Below, piece by piece: positions 22,364 to 29,101 of a stretch of 33,675 nucleotides of DNA (position 1 is its first letter; each line of letters starts with the position of its first letter). The notes beneath the pieces are model-generated. The model saw only the letters and a list, made by a program, of their open reading frames with translations, searched no databases and was not told where the DNA came from. The stretch is from a virus, in the IMG/VR virus record IMGVR_UViG_3300010885_013346, positions 1 through 33,675 of that record, one strand, 5' to 3'. The position numbers and the translations under genes are program-made.

Positions 22364-22769
22364 AACATGTGGAAAGAATGCAGATTCAGAACTGTGTTTT
22401 AAATGTAAAGTTAGAAAACCCTTATCATCATCTGGTAAGGGTTTAACTAAAAGAAGTGTAAAAATATTTACAGGAGTACAATCAGCAAAATCTTTTGAAA
22501 AATCTTTATCATTAAAAGAATTCTTTCTATCTATATGGAAAAAGAGACCACATAAATCAGAAGTGAGTGGTGCATATCTTAGTAGTGAACCTATGTCTAC
22601 ATACTTCCATCATATACTTCCAAAAGAAAAATACCCTGAAGCTTGTTTAGATGAAGAAAATATAGTAATTTTGTCTCTCTTAGAACATTCTAATGTTGAA
22701 AATGATATGTTTAAATATCCAGAAGTAAATAAAAGACGTGAACAATTAAAAATTAAATATAACTTATGA
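22353..22769 (+). CDS. Putative NinG/HNH-like nuclease with zinc ribbon
   Basis: The N-terminal residues form a Cys4 ribbon (MKCKTCGKNADSELCFKCK). The C-terminal half has SEVSGAYLSSEP, then TYFHHILPKEKYPE, then ENIVILSLLEHSNVE, the H-H-x-n-N-H layout of the NinG/Rap-like and HNH nucleases (FHHILPK with downstream EH). Such proteins cut recombination junctions or act as HNH nucleases, which fits the recA neighbourhood. I put it near NinG/HNH, not proven. It overlaps the next gene by 4 bases. Confidence 0.65.
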   Translation: MKCKTCGKNADSELCFKCKVRKPLSSSGKGLTKRSVKIFTGVQSAKSFEKSLSLKEFFLSIWKKRPHKSEVSGAYLSSEPMSTYFHHILPKEKYPEACLDEENIVILSLLEHSNVENDMFKYPEVNKRREQLKIKYNL

Positions 22770-23023
22770 GTAATATAGAAGTACTTAAGTTCAGTGCAAA
22801 TTGGTGCGGACCTTGTAGAGTGTTAGCTCAAACATTAAAAGATGTAGAAGGAATAACTAACATCGATATAGATAAAGATCATGAAACTCCAGCTAAATAT
22901 GGTGTAAAAAGTGTTCCTCTTCTAGTTTTTTTAAAAAATGGAGTGGAAGTACATAGACAATCTGGTAATATGCCATTAAAAATGTATGAACAAATATTAG
23001 ATGAAATTAACCTTAATAAATAA
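22766..23023 (+). CDS. Thioredoxin-like protein
   Basis: An 85-residue thioredoxin fold with the active site WCGPC (13-17) and the cis-Pro region KSVPLLVF. It lacks nothing essential but is at the short end for the family (usual size about 105). It may reduce phage or host proteins such as ribonucleotide reductase, or like T7's host thioredoxin serve a polymerase; neither is shown here. The start overlaps the previous stop by 4 bases (ATGA). Confidence 0.92.
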   Translation: MSNIEVLKFSANWCGPCRVLAQTLKDVEGITNIDIDKDHETPAKYGVKSVPLLVFLKNGVEVHRQSGNMPLKMYEQILDEINLNK

Positions 23024-23038
23024 TTAAAAACAATTAAT

Positions 23039-23317
23039 ATGAAAAACCAATTTATTTACAAAGCTACAATAGCTGAGAAGGAGTTTAAAGCTTCCTTCAA
23101 CCTAGAAAAGGTGATTAGATCTTTAACCAATGAAGATGGGTCTATCATTGTTATTCTAGATGATTTCAATGAAAGAGTTACACAACAACCAGACATTGAT
23201 CTTAAAACTAACAAATTTAAAGGCTACAAAAGTGTACGTGAAACTGTTCAATCAGAGATAGTATTATCTGCTGAAGATGGTGCACGTTTTTATCAATCAA
23301 CTGAATATAGATCATAA
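23039..23317 (+). CDS. Hypothetical protein (92 aa)
   Basis: Beta-rich start (FIYKATIAEKEFKASFNLEK), then a helical stretch with DGSIIVILDDFNERVTQQP and a C-terminal SEIVLSAEDGARFYQ. Not recognised by me as a named family. It follows an AATTAAAAACAATTAAT leader shared with other genes here, and overlaps the GroES-like gene by one base. Confidence 0.65.
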   Translation: MKNQFIYKATIAEKEFKASFNLEKVIRSLTNEDGSIIVILDDFNERVTQQPDIDLKTNKFKGYKSVRETVQSEIVLSAEDGARFYQSTEYRS

Positions 23318-23601
23318 TGGGAAAATTATTAGGAAACAGAGTTTATTTGGAACTTCCAAAGAAAGAAGAAAGCAAACTTGTTGTAGATGAAAATACAAAA
23401 GAAGCTTTAGAAAAAGAAATGATTAAAAAAATGTACAGTCTTACAGTACATAGTGTAGGTACAGCAATTACAGATCCAGATCTTGTTGTGGGATGTAAAG
23501 TGTTTGTTGATCCTTCAGCATTAAGTAAAGCTTTAGTTATTCCTAGAGAAGACATGAATGTATTATTAGTATCTATATTTGATATAGTTGAAATACTATA
23601 A
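23317..23601 (+). CDS. GroES-like co-chaperonin (putative)
   Basis: A 94-residue protein with the beginning MGKLLGNRVYLEL, a mobile-loop-like middle (KEESKLVVDENTKEALEKE), then VHSVG and GCKVFVDPSALSKAL, then a LLVSIFDIVEIL end. The order (GNRV near the start, VG-x-KV, and a LLV-x-x-DI ending) resembles GroES/T4 gp31, which caps GroEL to fold capsid proteins. Sequence similarity is modest, so the assignment is from the layout. Strong alternative: unrelated beta-rich phage protein. Confidence 0.5.
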   Translation: MGKLLGNRVYLELPKKEESKLVVDENTKEALEKEMIKKMYSLTVHSVGTAITDPDLVVGCKVFVDPSALSKALVIPREDMNVLLVSIFDIVEIL

Positions 23602-23603
23602 AT

Positions 23604-24293
23604 ATGATTTCAGTACTTACCATAACTTATAAAAGGTCACATCTTCTTGAAGAAGCTATTGAATCATTTTTGAAACAAGAACTTCCTCCAGAATGTGAAA
23701 TGGTAATAATTAATGATAACCCTGAGGTTGATTATGTATATGATCACCCCAGGGTTAATATTATAAACCATAAAGAAAGATTTCCTTCTATAGCTGCTAA
23801 ACTTGAATGGGGATATAAACAGTGTAAATATGATTACATATATAGACTGGATGATGATGATTTATTAACTCCTTGGGCATTAAATAATGCAAAAATAGAT
23901 ATACAAACCAATCCTGGATTTGAAATATATAGAAGTGAAGGAATGTATTTCTTTATGAATAATATATATAAGAAAGAAAGTTCTAACATTAATAATGGAA
24001 ACATTTACACTAAAACTTATTTAAATAGAATTAAATTTCCTGATAAAAGTGGTGATGAAGATGTTGATATTACATTTGGACATAATGCTACTATATATGA
24101 ATCTAAATTAAAACATACAATGATATATAGATGGGGCATGAATACATTTCATATATCAGGATTAGGTCAAGTAACTAATCAAGTTATATTAGACCATGCA
24201 GATAAAGTGTTAGATAATACAAAAGGAGAAATAATTCTTCATCCTCATTTTAATAATGATTATTATGAACAAATAAAAAAGCCACTTAAATAG
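23604..24293 (+). CDS. Glycosyltransferase family 2
   Basis: A 229-residue GT-A enzyme. It starts MISVLTITYKRSHLLEEAIE (nucleotide-binding start of GT2), has VIINDNP, and the metal-binding DxD is RLDDDD (83-86). The C-terminal His/Trp-rich part (YRWGMNTFHISGLG) would form the acceptor site. It could modify phage DNA, virion proteins or host surface sugars. It is the last gene on the rightward strand and runs into the bidirectional terminator, whose sequence includes its TAG stop at 24291-24293. Confidence 0.88.
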   Translation: MISVLTITYKRSHLLEEAIESFLKQELPPECEMVIINDNPEVDYVYDHPRVNIINHKERFPSIAAKLEWGYKQCKYDYIYRLDDDDLLTPWALNNAKIDIQTNPGFEIYRSEGMYFFMNNIYKKESSNINNGNIYTKTYLNRIKFPDKSGDEDVDITFGHNATIYESKLKHTMIYRWGMNTFHISGLGQVTNQVILDHADKVLDNTKGEIILHPHFNNDYYEQIKKPLK

Positions 24294-24306
24294 TGGCTTT
24301 TTTTTA
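24275..24306. terminator. Bidirectional rho-independent terminator between convergent arms
   Basis: A-run then GCCACT (24281-24286), loop TAAAT (24287-24291), AGTGGC (24292-24297) and a T-run from 24298 to 24305. The A-run on the left gives a T-tract on the other strand, so it stops transcription in both directions. It lies where the rightward replication arm meets the leftward virion arm and overlaps the stop of the GT2 gene and of the minus-strand Lys-rich gene. Confidence 0.9.
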
Positions 24307-24480
24307 TTTTGCTAAACTTTTTTTCTTCATAGGTTGTTGAGCAGAAGTTCTTCGTATTTTATCATCCATAGATTTATTCTGTGAAAATGGTTTATCCTTC
24401 TTAGGAATTCCCACTTTAGGTGCATTTCTTGGTGCTCCAGATTTCTTAGCTTCACCAAATGTTGTTTTCTTAACAGCCAC
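24304..24480 (-). CDS. Lys-rich small protein (58 aa), GTG start
   Basis: This gene lies on the minus strand from GTG 24480 to TAA 24306-24304. The product is basic: VAVKKTTFGEAKKSGAPRN, then KVGIPKKDKPFSQNKS and ends QQPMKKKSLAK. It is the last of a run of Lys-rich genes and overlaps the stop of the one before by 11 bases. No ATG is available in frame near the beginning, so GTG is the best start. Function is unknown; the composition fits a DNA- or capsid-associated protein. Confidence 0.5.
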   Translation of the reverse strand: MAVKKTTFGEAKKSGAPRNAPKVGIPKKDKPFSQNKSMDDKIRRTSAQQPMKKKSLAK

Positions 24481-25015
24481 CCTTGCAAGTTTTCATTTTA
24501 CCACCAGATTTAGCTTTTATAGTGCCACCATCTTTTTTATATCCCATTTTATTTCTAACAGGTGTAGGAAGTTTTCCAAGACCAACTTTATCAGAAGGAA
24601 CAGATTTTAAAGAAGTACCAGCTTTAGCTTTTTTTATAGTACCACCAGTTTTCTTTTTAGGGTTTTGTCCTTCCCATCTACCTTTTTCTTCATATTGATT
24701 TTTACCTTCATATTTAGCTCTAAGAGGACTAGGTTTAAAACCTGCTTTACCCATCTCAAATCCTTTTTTGTAATCAATACTATCTTTTTTAGTAGCTGGA
24801 GTATTAATATCTCTACCTTCTTCTTTATTAGTTGCAGATCTAGCTAATCCTAAGTTTTTATATGTAGGATTATTTGTAGGTTTTTTAGTAGTTTCAGAGG
24901 TGGTGGTACCATTAGCTGCTTTCTTAACTGTACCACCAGCTTTTAATGTACTTCCTTTAAATGGGCCTTTCTTCTTAACAAGAGGACCATTTGGAACTTT
25001 AGTAATATTTGCCAT
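24470..25015 (-). CDS. Lys/Gly-rich protein with short repeats (181 aa)
   Basis: Very basic and low in complexity. Short repeats recur: GGTVKKAANG, GGTIKKAKAG, GGTIKAKSGG. A segment ATKKDSIDYKKGFEMGKAG is shared, in a changed form, with the 162-residue protein two genes upstream (TKKDSADYKRGYDYG), so the two are paralogs. It ends in Cys-rich GKMKTCKGGC. I recall such proteins from Bacteroidota phages, with no proven role. It may be packaged in the virion or bind DNA; that is inference from charge and location. Confidence 0.7.
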   Translation of the reverse strand: MANITKVPNGPLVKKKGPFKGSTLKAGGTVKKAANGTTTSETTKKPTNNPTYKNLGLARSATNKEEGRDINTPATKKDSIDYKKGFEMGKAGFKPSPLRAKYEGKNQYEEKGRWEGQNPKKKTGGTIKKAKAGTSLKSVPSDKVGLGKLPTPVRNKMGYKKDGGTIKAKSGGKMKTCKGGC

Positions 25016-25017
25016 AA

Positions 25018-25431
25018 TTATTTATTTTTAGATATTTTACGTAGTGTTTTAGCAAGAGCTTTACGTTTAGGAGTGCAGGTAGCTTTAGTTTCTGGAGTGC
25101 AATATCCCTTATGTTTAGGGTTTATTGCTTTCTGAATCCATTTACCATCTTTAGCTTTTACAGTACCTCCATTTTTTTTAAATTTAGTAGGACCAAGAGG
25201 TTTTTTATTTCTAAGTTTATCAGCAAGAATAATATCTTTGCTGCCTGATTGCATTAATGGATTATTTAAAGAATTATATCCTTTTAAACCACTTATTGAT
25301 AATGTAAGATTATCAGCAAATTTATTTCTACCAGATGAAGTTAAAGAATCTGCAGTATTCATTCTTTTTACATATTCTTTATTTTTTCCACCATTTTGAG
25401 CTTTCTTAATAGGTTTCTTAACTGTAGCCAT
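25018..25431 (-). CDS. Lys-rich protein with CTP-x-CTP C-terminus (137 aa)
   Basis: Begins MATVKKPIKKAQNGGKNK, similar to its upstream neighbour (MATMKKVIKKAQAG), and has GGTVKAKDGKWIQKAINP. The end, GYCTPETKATCTPKRKAL, is a two-Cys motif that I have seen at the end of many phage proteins. Mostly helical between. Starts 2 bases after the previous stop in the same operon. Function unknown; a virion or DNA-binding part is plausible. Confidence 0.7.
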   Translation of the reverse strand: MATVKKPIKKAQNGGKNKEYVKRMNTADSLTSSGRNKFADNLTLSISGLKGYNSLNNPLMQSGSKDIILADKLRNKKPLGPTKFKKNGGTVKAKDGKWIQKAINPKHKGYCTPETKATCTPKRKALAKTLRKISKNK

Positions 25432-25433
25432 GA

Positions 25434-25922
25434 CTATTTCTTTTTAGACATTTTAGCTCCACATTTAGCCATCTTTGTAGCTCCAAGTGGTTTATCCTTT
25501 GTTAAAGAAGCTTTTCCTTTAGCACCAGATAATGTTTTATTTTGAACAGCTGTGAATGCTCCTTTAGGATCTACAGAACCAACTCTTTTGTTGGAGGCTT
25601 TAAGTCCAGTTAGACTTCCACCATTTTTTAATTTTATTTTTTTCATGGGACGTTTATCCTCTCTACCTTCTAAATTTCCAGCAGACCATCTAGGATTTTC
25701 AAAAATACCTTGTAAAGTATTTTTAGGTTTTTCTACTCCATAATCATACCCTCTTTTATAATCAGCACTGTCCTTTTTAGTATTAGCATCTTTAAAAACA
25801 TCCATGTACGTTCCTTTAGGTTTATTTTTTAATACAATAGTACCTTTAGGTTTTTTTGTTGCAGTTTTATCAATAGCTGTACCAGCTTGTGCTTTTTTAA
25901 TTACTTTTTTCATTGTTGCCAT
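25434..25922 (-). CDS. Lys-rich repeat protein (162 aa), paralog of the 181-aa protein
   Basis: Begins MATMKKVIKKAQAGTAID and contains TKKDSADYKRGYDYG, the shared block with the 181-residue protein, plus IKLKNGGSLTGLKAS. It ends in MAKCGAKMSKKK. Net charge is strongly positive; no fold is clear. The first codons overlap the end of the preceding minus-strand gene by 26 bases. Confidence 0.7.
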   Translation of the reverse strand: MATMKKVIKKAQAGTAIDKTATKKPKGTIVLKNKPKGTYMDVFKDANTKKDSADYKRGYDYGVEKPKNTLQGIFENPRWSAGNLEGREDKRPMKKIKLKNGGSLTGLKASNKRVGSVDPKGAFTAVQNKTLSGAKGKASLTKDKPLGATKMAKCGAKMSKKK

Positions 25923-26112
25923 AGCGTTTAAATGTTATATTGGGTTTTACAATAAGATCTTTATGACAATATTGCCATAATTCTCCAGTTTGATTAATTA
26001 TTATTGTATAGATGGTGTCTGTTTCTGTTCCAAACTCGGTAATAATCCAGATAATCCCATCTCCCTTGGGTGTTATAACATCTATTCTATTTTTTGGTTC
26101 ATATATTCTCAT
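25897..26112 (-). CDS. Hypothetical protein (71 aa), beta-rich
   Basis: A short strand-rich protein (RIYEPKNRIDVITPKGDGII, then TIYTIIINQTGELWQYCHKD). Its form, a small beta barrel of alternating strands, resembles conserved small phage proteins, but I have no function to give. It is the first gene after the hairpin at 26137-26161 on this strand. Confidence 0.65.
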   Translation of the reverse strand: MRIYEPKNRIDVITPKGDGIIWIITEFGTETDTIYTIIINQTGELWQYCHKDLIVKPNITFKRYGNNEKSN

Positions 26113-26136
26113 AGAGAAGAGCTTTTGTTTGAAAAC

Positions 26137-26161
26137 ACCTGTTATTCGTCTCCCAACAGGT
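26137..26161 (-). terminator. Hairpin, probable terminator on minus strand
   Basis: ACCTGTT (26137-26143) and AACAGGT (26155-26161) with an 11-nt loop. Read on the minus strand it lies just after the 82-residue gene and is followed by GTTTTC. The stem is short and the T-run weak, so it may only partly stop transcription. Confidence 0.5.
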
Positions 26162-26169
26162 ATGTTTAG

Positions 26170-26418
26170 TTATTGAACTATTTCCATTGTAGAAGCTTCT
26201 TCTTCTACCACTTCCTTAATAACATCAGATTCAACACCTGCTATCATTAATTTTTCAATCACTTCGTTAGTTTTTAACATTAATTGAAAGCGTGCTGCTT
26301 CTTCTGATGATAAATAAGCTCTAACAGTGTTAAGAATAAGACCAAAGTCTTGCCCTGTTAATGTAAAAGTGTCTTCAGGTGTCCAAGTGTAACGTTTAGT
26401 AGTGTCGTAAATTGCCAT
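26170..26418 (-). CDS. Conserved phage protein (82 aa)
   Basis: Begins MAIYDTTKRYTWTPEDTF, then LTGQDFGLILNTVRAYLSSE and a long helical part with AARFQLMLKTNEVIEKLM, ending acidic. I recognise the YDTTKRYTW and GQDFGLILNTLRA pattern as a small virion-operon protein of many phages, with no function known. The leader is AATTAAAACCAATTAAATT, close to other leaders here. Confidence 0.75.
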   Translation of the reverse strand: MAIYDTTKRYTWTPEDTFTLTGQDFGLILNTVRAYLSSEEAARFQLMLKTNEVIEKLMIAGVESDVIKEVVEEEASTMEIVQ

Positions 26419-26465
26419 AATTTAATTGGTTTTAATTATTAATCAGTAAAAGTAAATAATGTTTT

Positions 26466-26753
26466 TTAATTATCCAAATTTATTTCAAACGAAATTACAG
26501 AAGTTGTTTTAATACTTTTGCTCATATTAAGTCTTATATGAAATAAATTACAAAATTTAAGTATTTCTTCTATAAGCATGTTATTGTACTTAGGAAGACT
26601 TGCTGCTATTCTGAACTTATAATTATCTGTATTTTTTGTAATTTCTAGACTACATAACTCATCAACAGATTCAATCACTCCAATGAGTGATGCAAAAAAG
26701 ATTTCATCATTATCTTGCATCACCTTTGGAAAATGTTTTCTGTTTATTTGCAT
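26466..26753 (-). CDS. Hypothetical protein (95 aa)
   Basis: Strand-and-helix protein with FFASLIGVIESVDELCSLE, FRIAASLPKYNNMLIEEIL and an end rich in Ser/Thr/Val. Not recognised. Its ATG overlaps the stop of the ferritin-like gene by one base, so it is in the same operon. Confidence 0.65.
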   Translation of the reverse strand: MQINRKHFPKVMQDNDEIFFASLIGVIESVDELCSLEITKNTDNYKFRIAASLPKYNNMLIEEILKFCNLFHIRLNMSKSIKTTSVISFEINLDN

Positions 26754-27016
26754 TATGATAAAGTTAATCTATATTTTATTTGTGCAATACTACCACTTAG
26801 AGATTGACTGATGTTTTCTATATCAGGCATATTTGATGACTCTCCATATTCTTCAAGTTGTTTAGCAAACTCAATTATTTGAGATGCTAGTACAGTAGAT
26901 GCTCCTGTAGAATAATCTTTTATAGGATCTATTTTAAAAGATTTAATTCTTTTACCTTGATAACCCATTATTTTTTCTACAATTTCATCTTTTAAAGAGA
27001 ATAAAAGTTCATACAT
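26753..27016 (-). CDS. Ferritin-like/DUF5856-like protein, part after an in-frame stop
   Basis: The only ATG-started ORF here is 87 residues from 27016, but homology-like sequence extends upstream in the same frame through 27118 (LTYFHLQAHLLHWQTFGGFE then HTALGEM). With that part, the protein reads like the ferritin-like phage family I know as DUF5856: an H-W-Q helix, an ALGEMYELL helix, then MGYQGKRIKSF, and a C-terminal helix ending YRLTLS. Starting at 27016 would lose the first helix with its conserved HWQ. The in-frame TAA at 27119-27121 separates this from a short 5' part. It could be a broken gene or a readthrough product. Confidence 0.7.
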   Translation of the reverse strand: MYELLFSLKDEIVEKIMGYQGKRIKSFKIDPIKDYSTGASTVLASQIIEFAKQLEEYGESSNMPDIENISQSLSGSIAQIKYRLTLS

Positions 27017-27178
27017 TTCTCCTAAAGCAGTGTGTTCAAATCCTCCAAAGGTTTGCCAATGGAGGAGATGTGCCTGTAAATGAAAATAAGTTAGCTTTCC
27101 AGCTATAGTTTCTAATGTTTAGCTAGAACTTCCTTTTGATTCCATCATTTCTTCTGGAAATAGTGATTTTAATACCAT
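27017..27178 (-). pseudogene. 5' part of the ferritin-like gene, interrupted by TAA
   Basis: On the minus strand ATG 27178 opens MVLKSLFPEEMMESKGSSS, then TAA (27121-27119), then the same frame runs TLETIAGKLTYFHLQAHLLH on to the ATG at 27016. There is no ATG, GTG or TTG in frame between the TAA and 27016. A single change TAA to TTA (Leu) or CAA (Gln) would restore one 141-residue protein. Whether it is a mutation, an assembly error or readthrough cannot be told from sequence alone. Confidence 0.65.
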
Positions 27179-27195
27179 GTTATTTAAATTTTAAA

Positions 27196-27372
27196 TTATA
27201 AAGGTAATGTAGTTGTAGTGGTAGTTGTATAATTACAACATTCATATGCTGTAATTTCTTGCCATTTACCAACTTTAGGTTTACTTCTTCTTAGAATTAA
27301 ACTTCCTGCTACTAAACGCCCTTGTCCATCAAATCTAACAAATGCTTTTAAAGGTCTATTATTTATTGTCAT
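27196..27372 (-). CDS. Stand-alone ECC-ending module with Thr tail (58 aa)
   Basis: A short minus-strand gene, ATG 27372 to TAA 27196-27198. The product is RPLKAFVRFDGQGRLVAGS, then RRSKPKVGKWQEITAYECC, then seven Thr and LPL. It is a separate copy of the N-terminal module of the two larger proteins upstream (27384-27794 and 29102-30784). With only the module and a Thr linker, it may be a leftover of a recombination or a small virion part. Confidence 0.7.
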   Translation of the reverse strand: MTINNRPLKAFVRFDGQGRLVAGSLILRRSKPKVGKWQEITAYECCNYTTTTTTTLPL

Positions 27373-27383
27373 TGTTTTATAAT

Positions 27384-27794
27384 TTAATCAGCTACAACAG
27401 TAAAAGTTAATGTACCTGTAGGACATAATGCTATTTTTTGTGTTTCAGTCATTACTAATTGAATAATATTACCACTAGGGTTTGTAAACACTCCTAATAC
27501 ATTAAATGTATCATTTAATATAGCAACTAATGATGCAATAGTAGTAGAATCACTAGGTGTAAATAAATAATGTATTTGTGTATCATTGCAAAAAAGTTTT
27601 AATGTTACATCAGTAATTGTTGGAGATGGTACAGTATAAAATAATGTTATATCAGTACAACATTCATATGTTTGTACTTCGATCCATTTACCTACTTTAG
27701 GTTTATTACGTCTAAGTACAGTACTTCCTGGTACAATTCTACCAGTTCCATCAAAGCGAGAATACGCTTTTAAGTCACGTTTGTTTGGTGTCAT
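27384..27794 (-). CDS. Virion protein with ECC-ending N-terminal module (136 aa)
   Basis: Begins with the module KRDLKAYSRFDGTGRIVPGS, RRNKPKVGKWIEVQTYECC, then a beta-rich domain (ITDVTLKLFCNDTQIHYLF, then VVAD end). The C-terminal part is unlike that of the 560-residue protein. It probably adds a small domain to the same virion site. The 67-bp upstream gap carries no clear feature. Confidence 0.7.
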   Translation of the reverse strand: MTPNKRDLKAYSRFDGTGRIVPGSTVLRRNKPKVGKWIEVQTYECCTDITLFYTVPSPTITDVTLKLFCNDTQIHYLFTPSDSTTIASLVAILNDTFNVLGVFTNPSGNIIQLVMTETQKIALCPTGTLTFTVVAD

Positions 27795-27861
27795 TTTTTT
27801 TGTTTTTATTTATTATTAATTAATTTTAACAAGGATTATTTAATGTTGTAAGTCCTATTTG

Positions 27862-29091
27862 CTAATAGGTTTTTCCTCCACAATATAATGTTTTATTTGA
27901 ACTTCCTCCATTTAATGTTTTATATTCAATAGATGAAAGATTTACAACAGTTTTTGGTAATGTATTGTCCCACCATTCAATTCCTAATTGAGTTGCCACT
28001 TCATCTATTCTACAAGCCCATCCATATATTGTATTTCCATTAGCATCTTCACCTCCAGCAAAATTTAATCCTATCACTTTGATAGTTCCATTAATGTTTG
28101 CTAGTAATAAAGATCCTGAATCTCCAGGTCTAACTGGATTAAAACATTGAGGAACTTGAGCAGTTGGTGTAGCTAGATCAGGTTTAACAAATACAATGCA
28201 ATTAGTAAATACACATTGAGTAGGAACTCCTTGTAATTTATAATTAACTAATGTATTTCCACCAACTTGATAAATAGTTAATGGACATAAGGAACCCCCT
28301 TTTGGGCCTGTTGTTCTTCCTGAACTATATAATTGTGGATTTGTAGAATATAAATTATTGATTTCTTCTGTTGTAGCAAATGGAGGATTTTGTGTTAATG
28401 ATAAACCAATTTGTTCCCAAGAAGAGTTTAAATCAATTACGTTTGCATTTAATGAAAATATTGCACCATCCACTTTATTTATTCCTGTACCAAATTTTAC
28501 AATTGGTACATATCTTAAACTTTGACCAATTATATCAGTAGAGTTAGGTATATTTGGTTCAGTATTTTGATAAATAACATTAGTAGGAGTGTATTCATTT
28601 TTTAATAAACCACTTTGATTTCTTTCCGATGTATAAAATGCATCTTGTATAGTTACGTGATTATTTGTAAGACCTACAATAGCTCCACTTTGAGTGTGTT
28701 TAACTAAACAAGCTATTGTTCCTCTTGATGGATATTGATTAGATGTTGTTATAGATAGAGCTCCTTTAATTGGTCTTGTATAAGTCCTATTAGGAATAGA
28801 ATTTGAACCATTGTCTTCACCACATCCAATATTACAAACAAGTGAATTAACTGCAAAGATTTCAACTATATCAGTTTTAATTACATCTTCACCTATTTGA
28901 ATTTCTAAAGGAATTATTTCTTCTGGAGATAAACTAGCAATAGGTTTTTTTTCTTTTAATTGATAAATTATTGCTGAGTCTCCAGTAGTTTTTCCATTTG
29001 AAATCTTAGGACCAAAACCAATAGATATAGCATGAGGATATAAATCTCTTAATTCATCTATTTTATTTAATATTTCATTAGTTAATTTCAT
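27862..29091 (-). CDS. Trypsin-like serine protease
   Basis: A 409-residue secreted-looking or virion-borne protease of the trypsin fold. The three catalytic residues are visible: His145 in GLTNNHV, Asp208 in NKVDGAIFS and Ser325 in RPGDSGSLLL. The order, H then D then GDSGS, is typical of chymotrypsin-like enzymes. There is no N-terminal signal peptide (MKLTNEILNKIDELRD). It lies between two module-carrying virion genes. It may cut virion proteins in assembly, remodel tail proteins, or attack host surface proteins. Good fold and triad; role is inference. Confidence 0.88.
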   Translation of the reverse strand: MKLTNEILNKIDELRDLYPHAISIGFGPKISNGKTTGDSAIIYQLKEKKPIASLSPEEIIPLEIQIGEDVIKTDIVEIFAVNSLVCNIGCGEDNGSNSIPNRTYTRPIKGALSITTSNQYPSRGTIACLVKHTQSGAIVGLTNNHVTIQDAFYTSERNQSGLLKNEYTPTNVIYQNTEPNIPNSTDIIGQSLRYVPIVKFGTGINKVDGAIFSLNANVIDLNSSWEQIGLSLTQNPPFATTEEINNLYSTNPQLYSSGRTTGPKGGSLCPLTIYQVGGNTLVNYKLQGVPTQCVFTNCIVFVKPDLATPTAQVPQCFNPVRPGDSGSLLLANINGTIKVIGLNFAGGEDANGNTIYGWACRIDEVATQLGIEWWDNTLPKTVVNLSSIEYKTLNGGSSNKTLYCGGKTY

Positions 29092-29101
29092 ATTGTTTTT
29101 A

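Noticed and set aside
23343-23555. Minus-strand ORFs under rightward genes and plus-strand ORFs under leftward genes
   Set aside because: They are shadows in other frames of well-supported genes, with no leaders, odd composition and no coupling.
27854-27869. CCTATT and AATAGG hairpin at the end of the protease gene
   Set aside because: Six weak base pairs overlapping the stop codon and no T-run in the direction of transcription.
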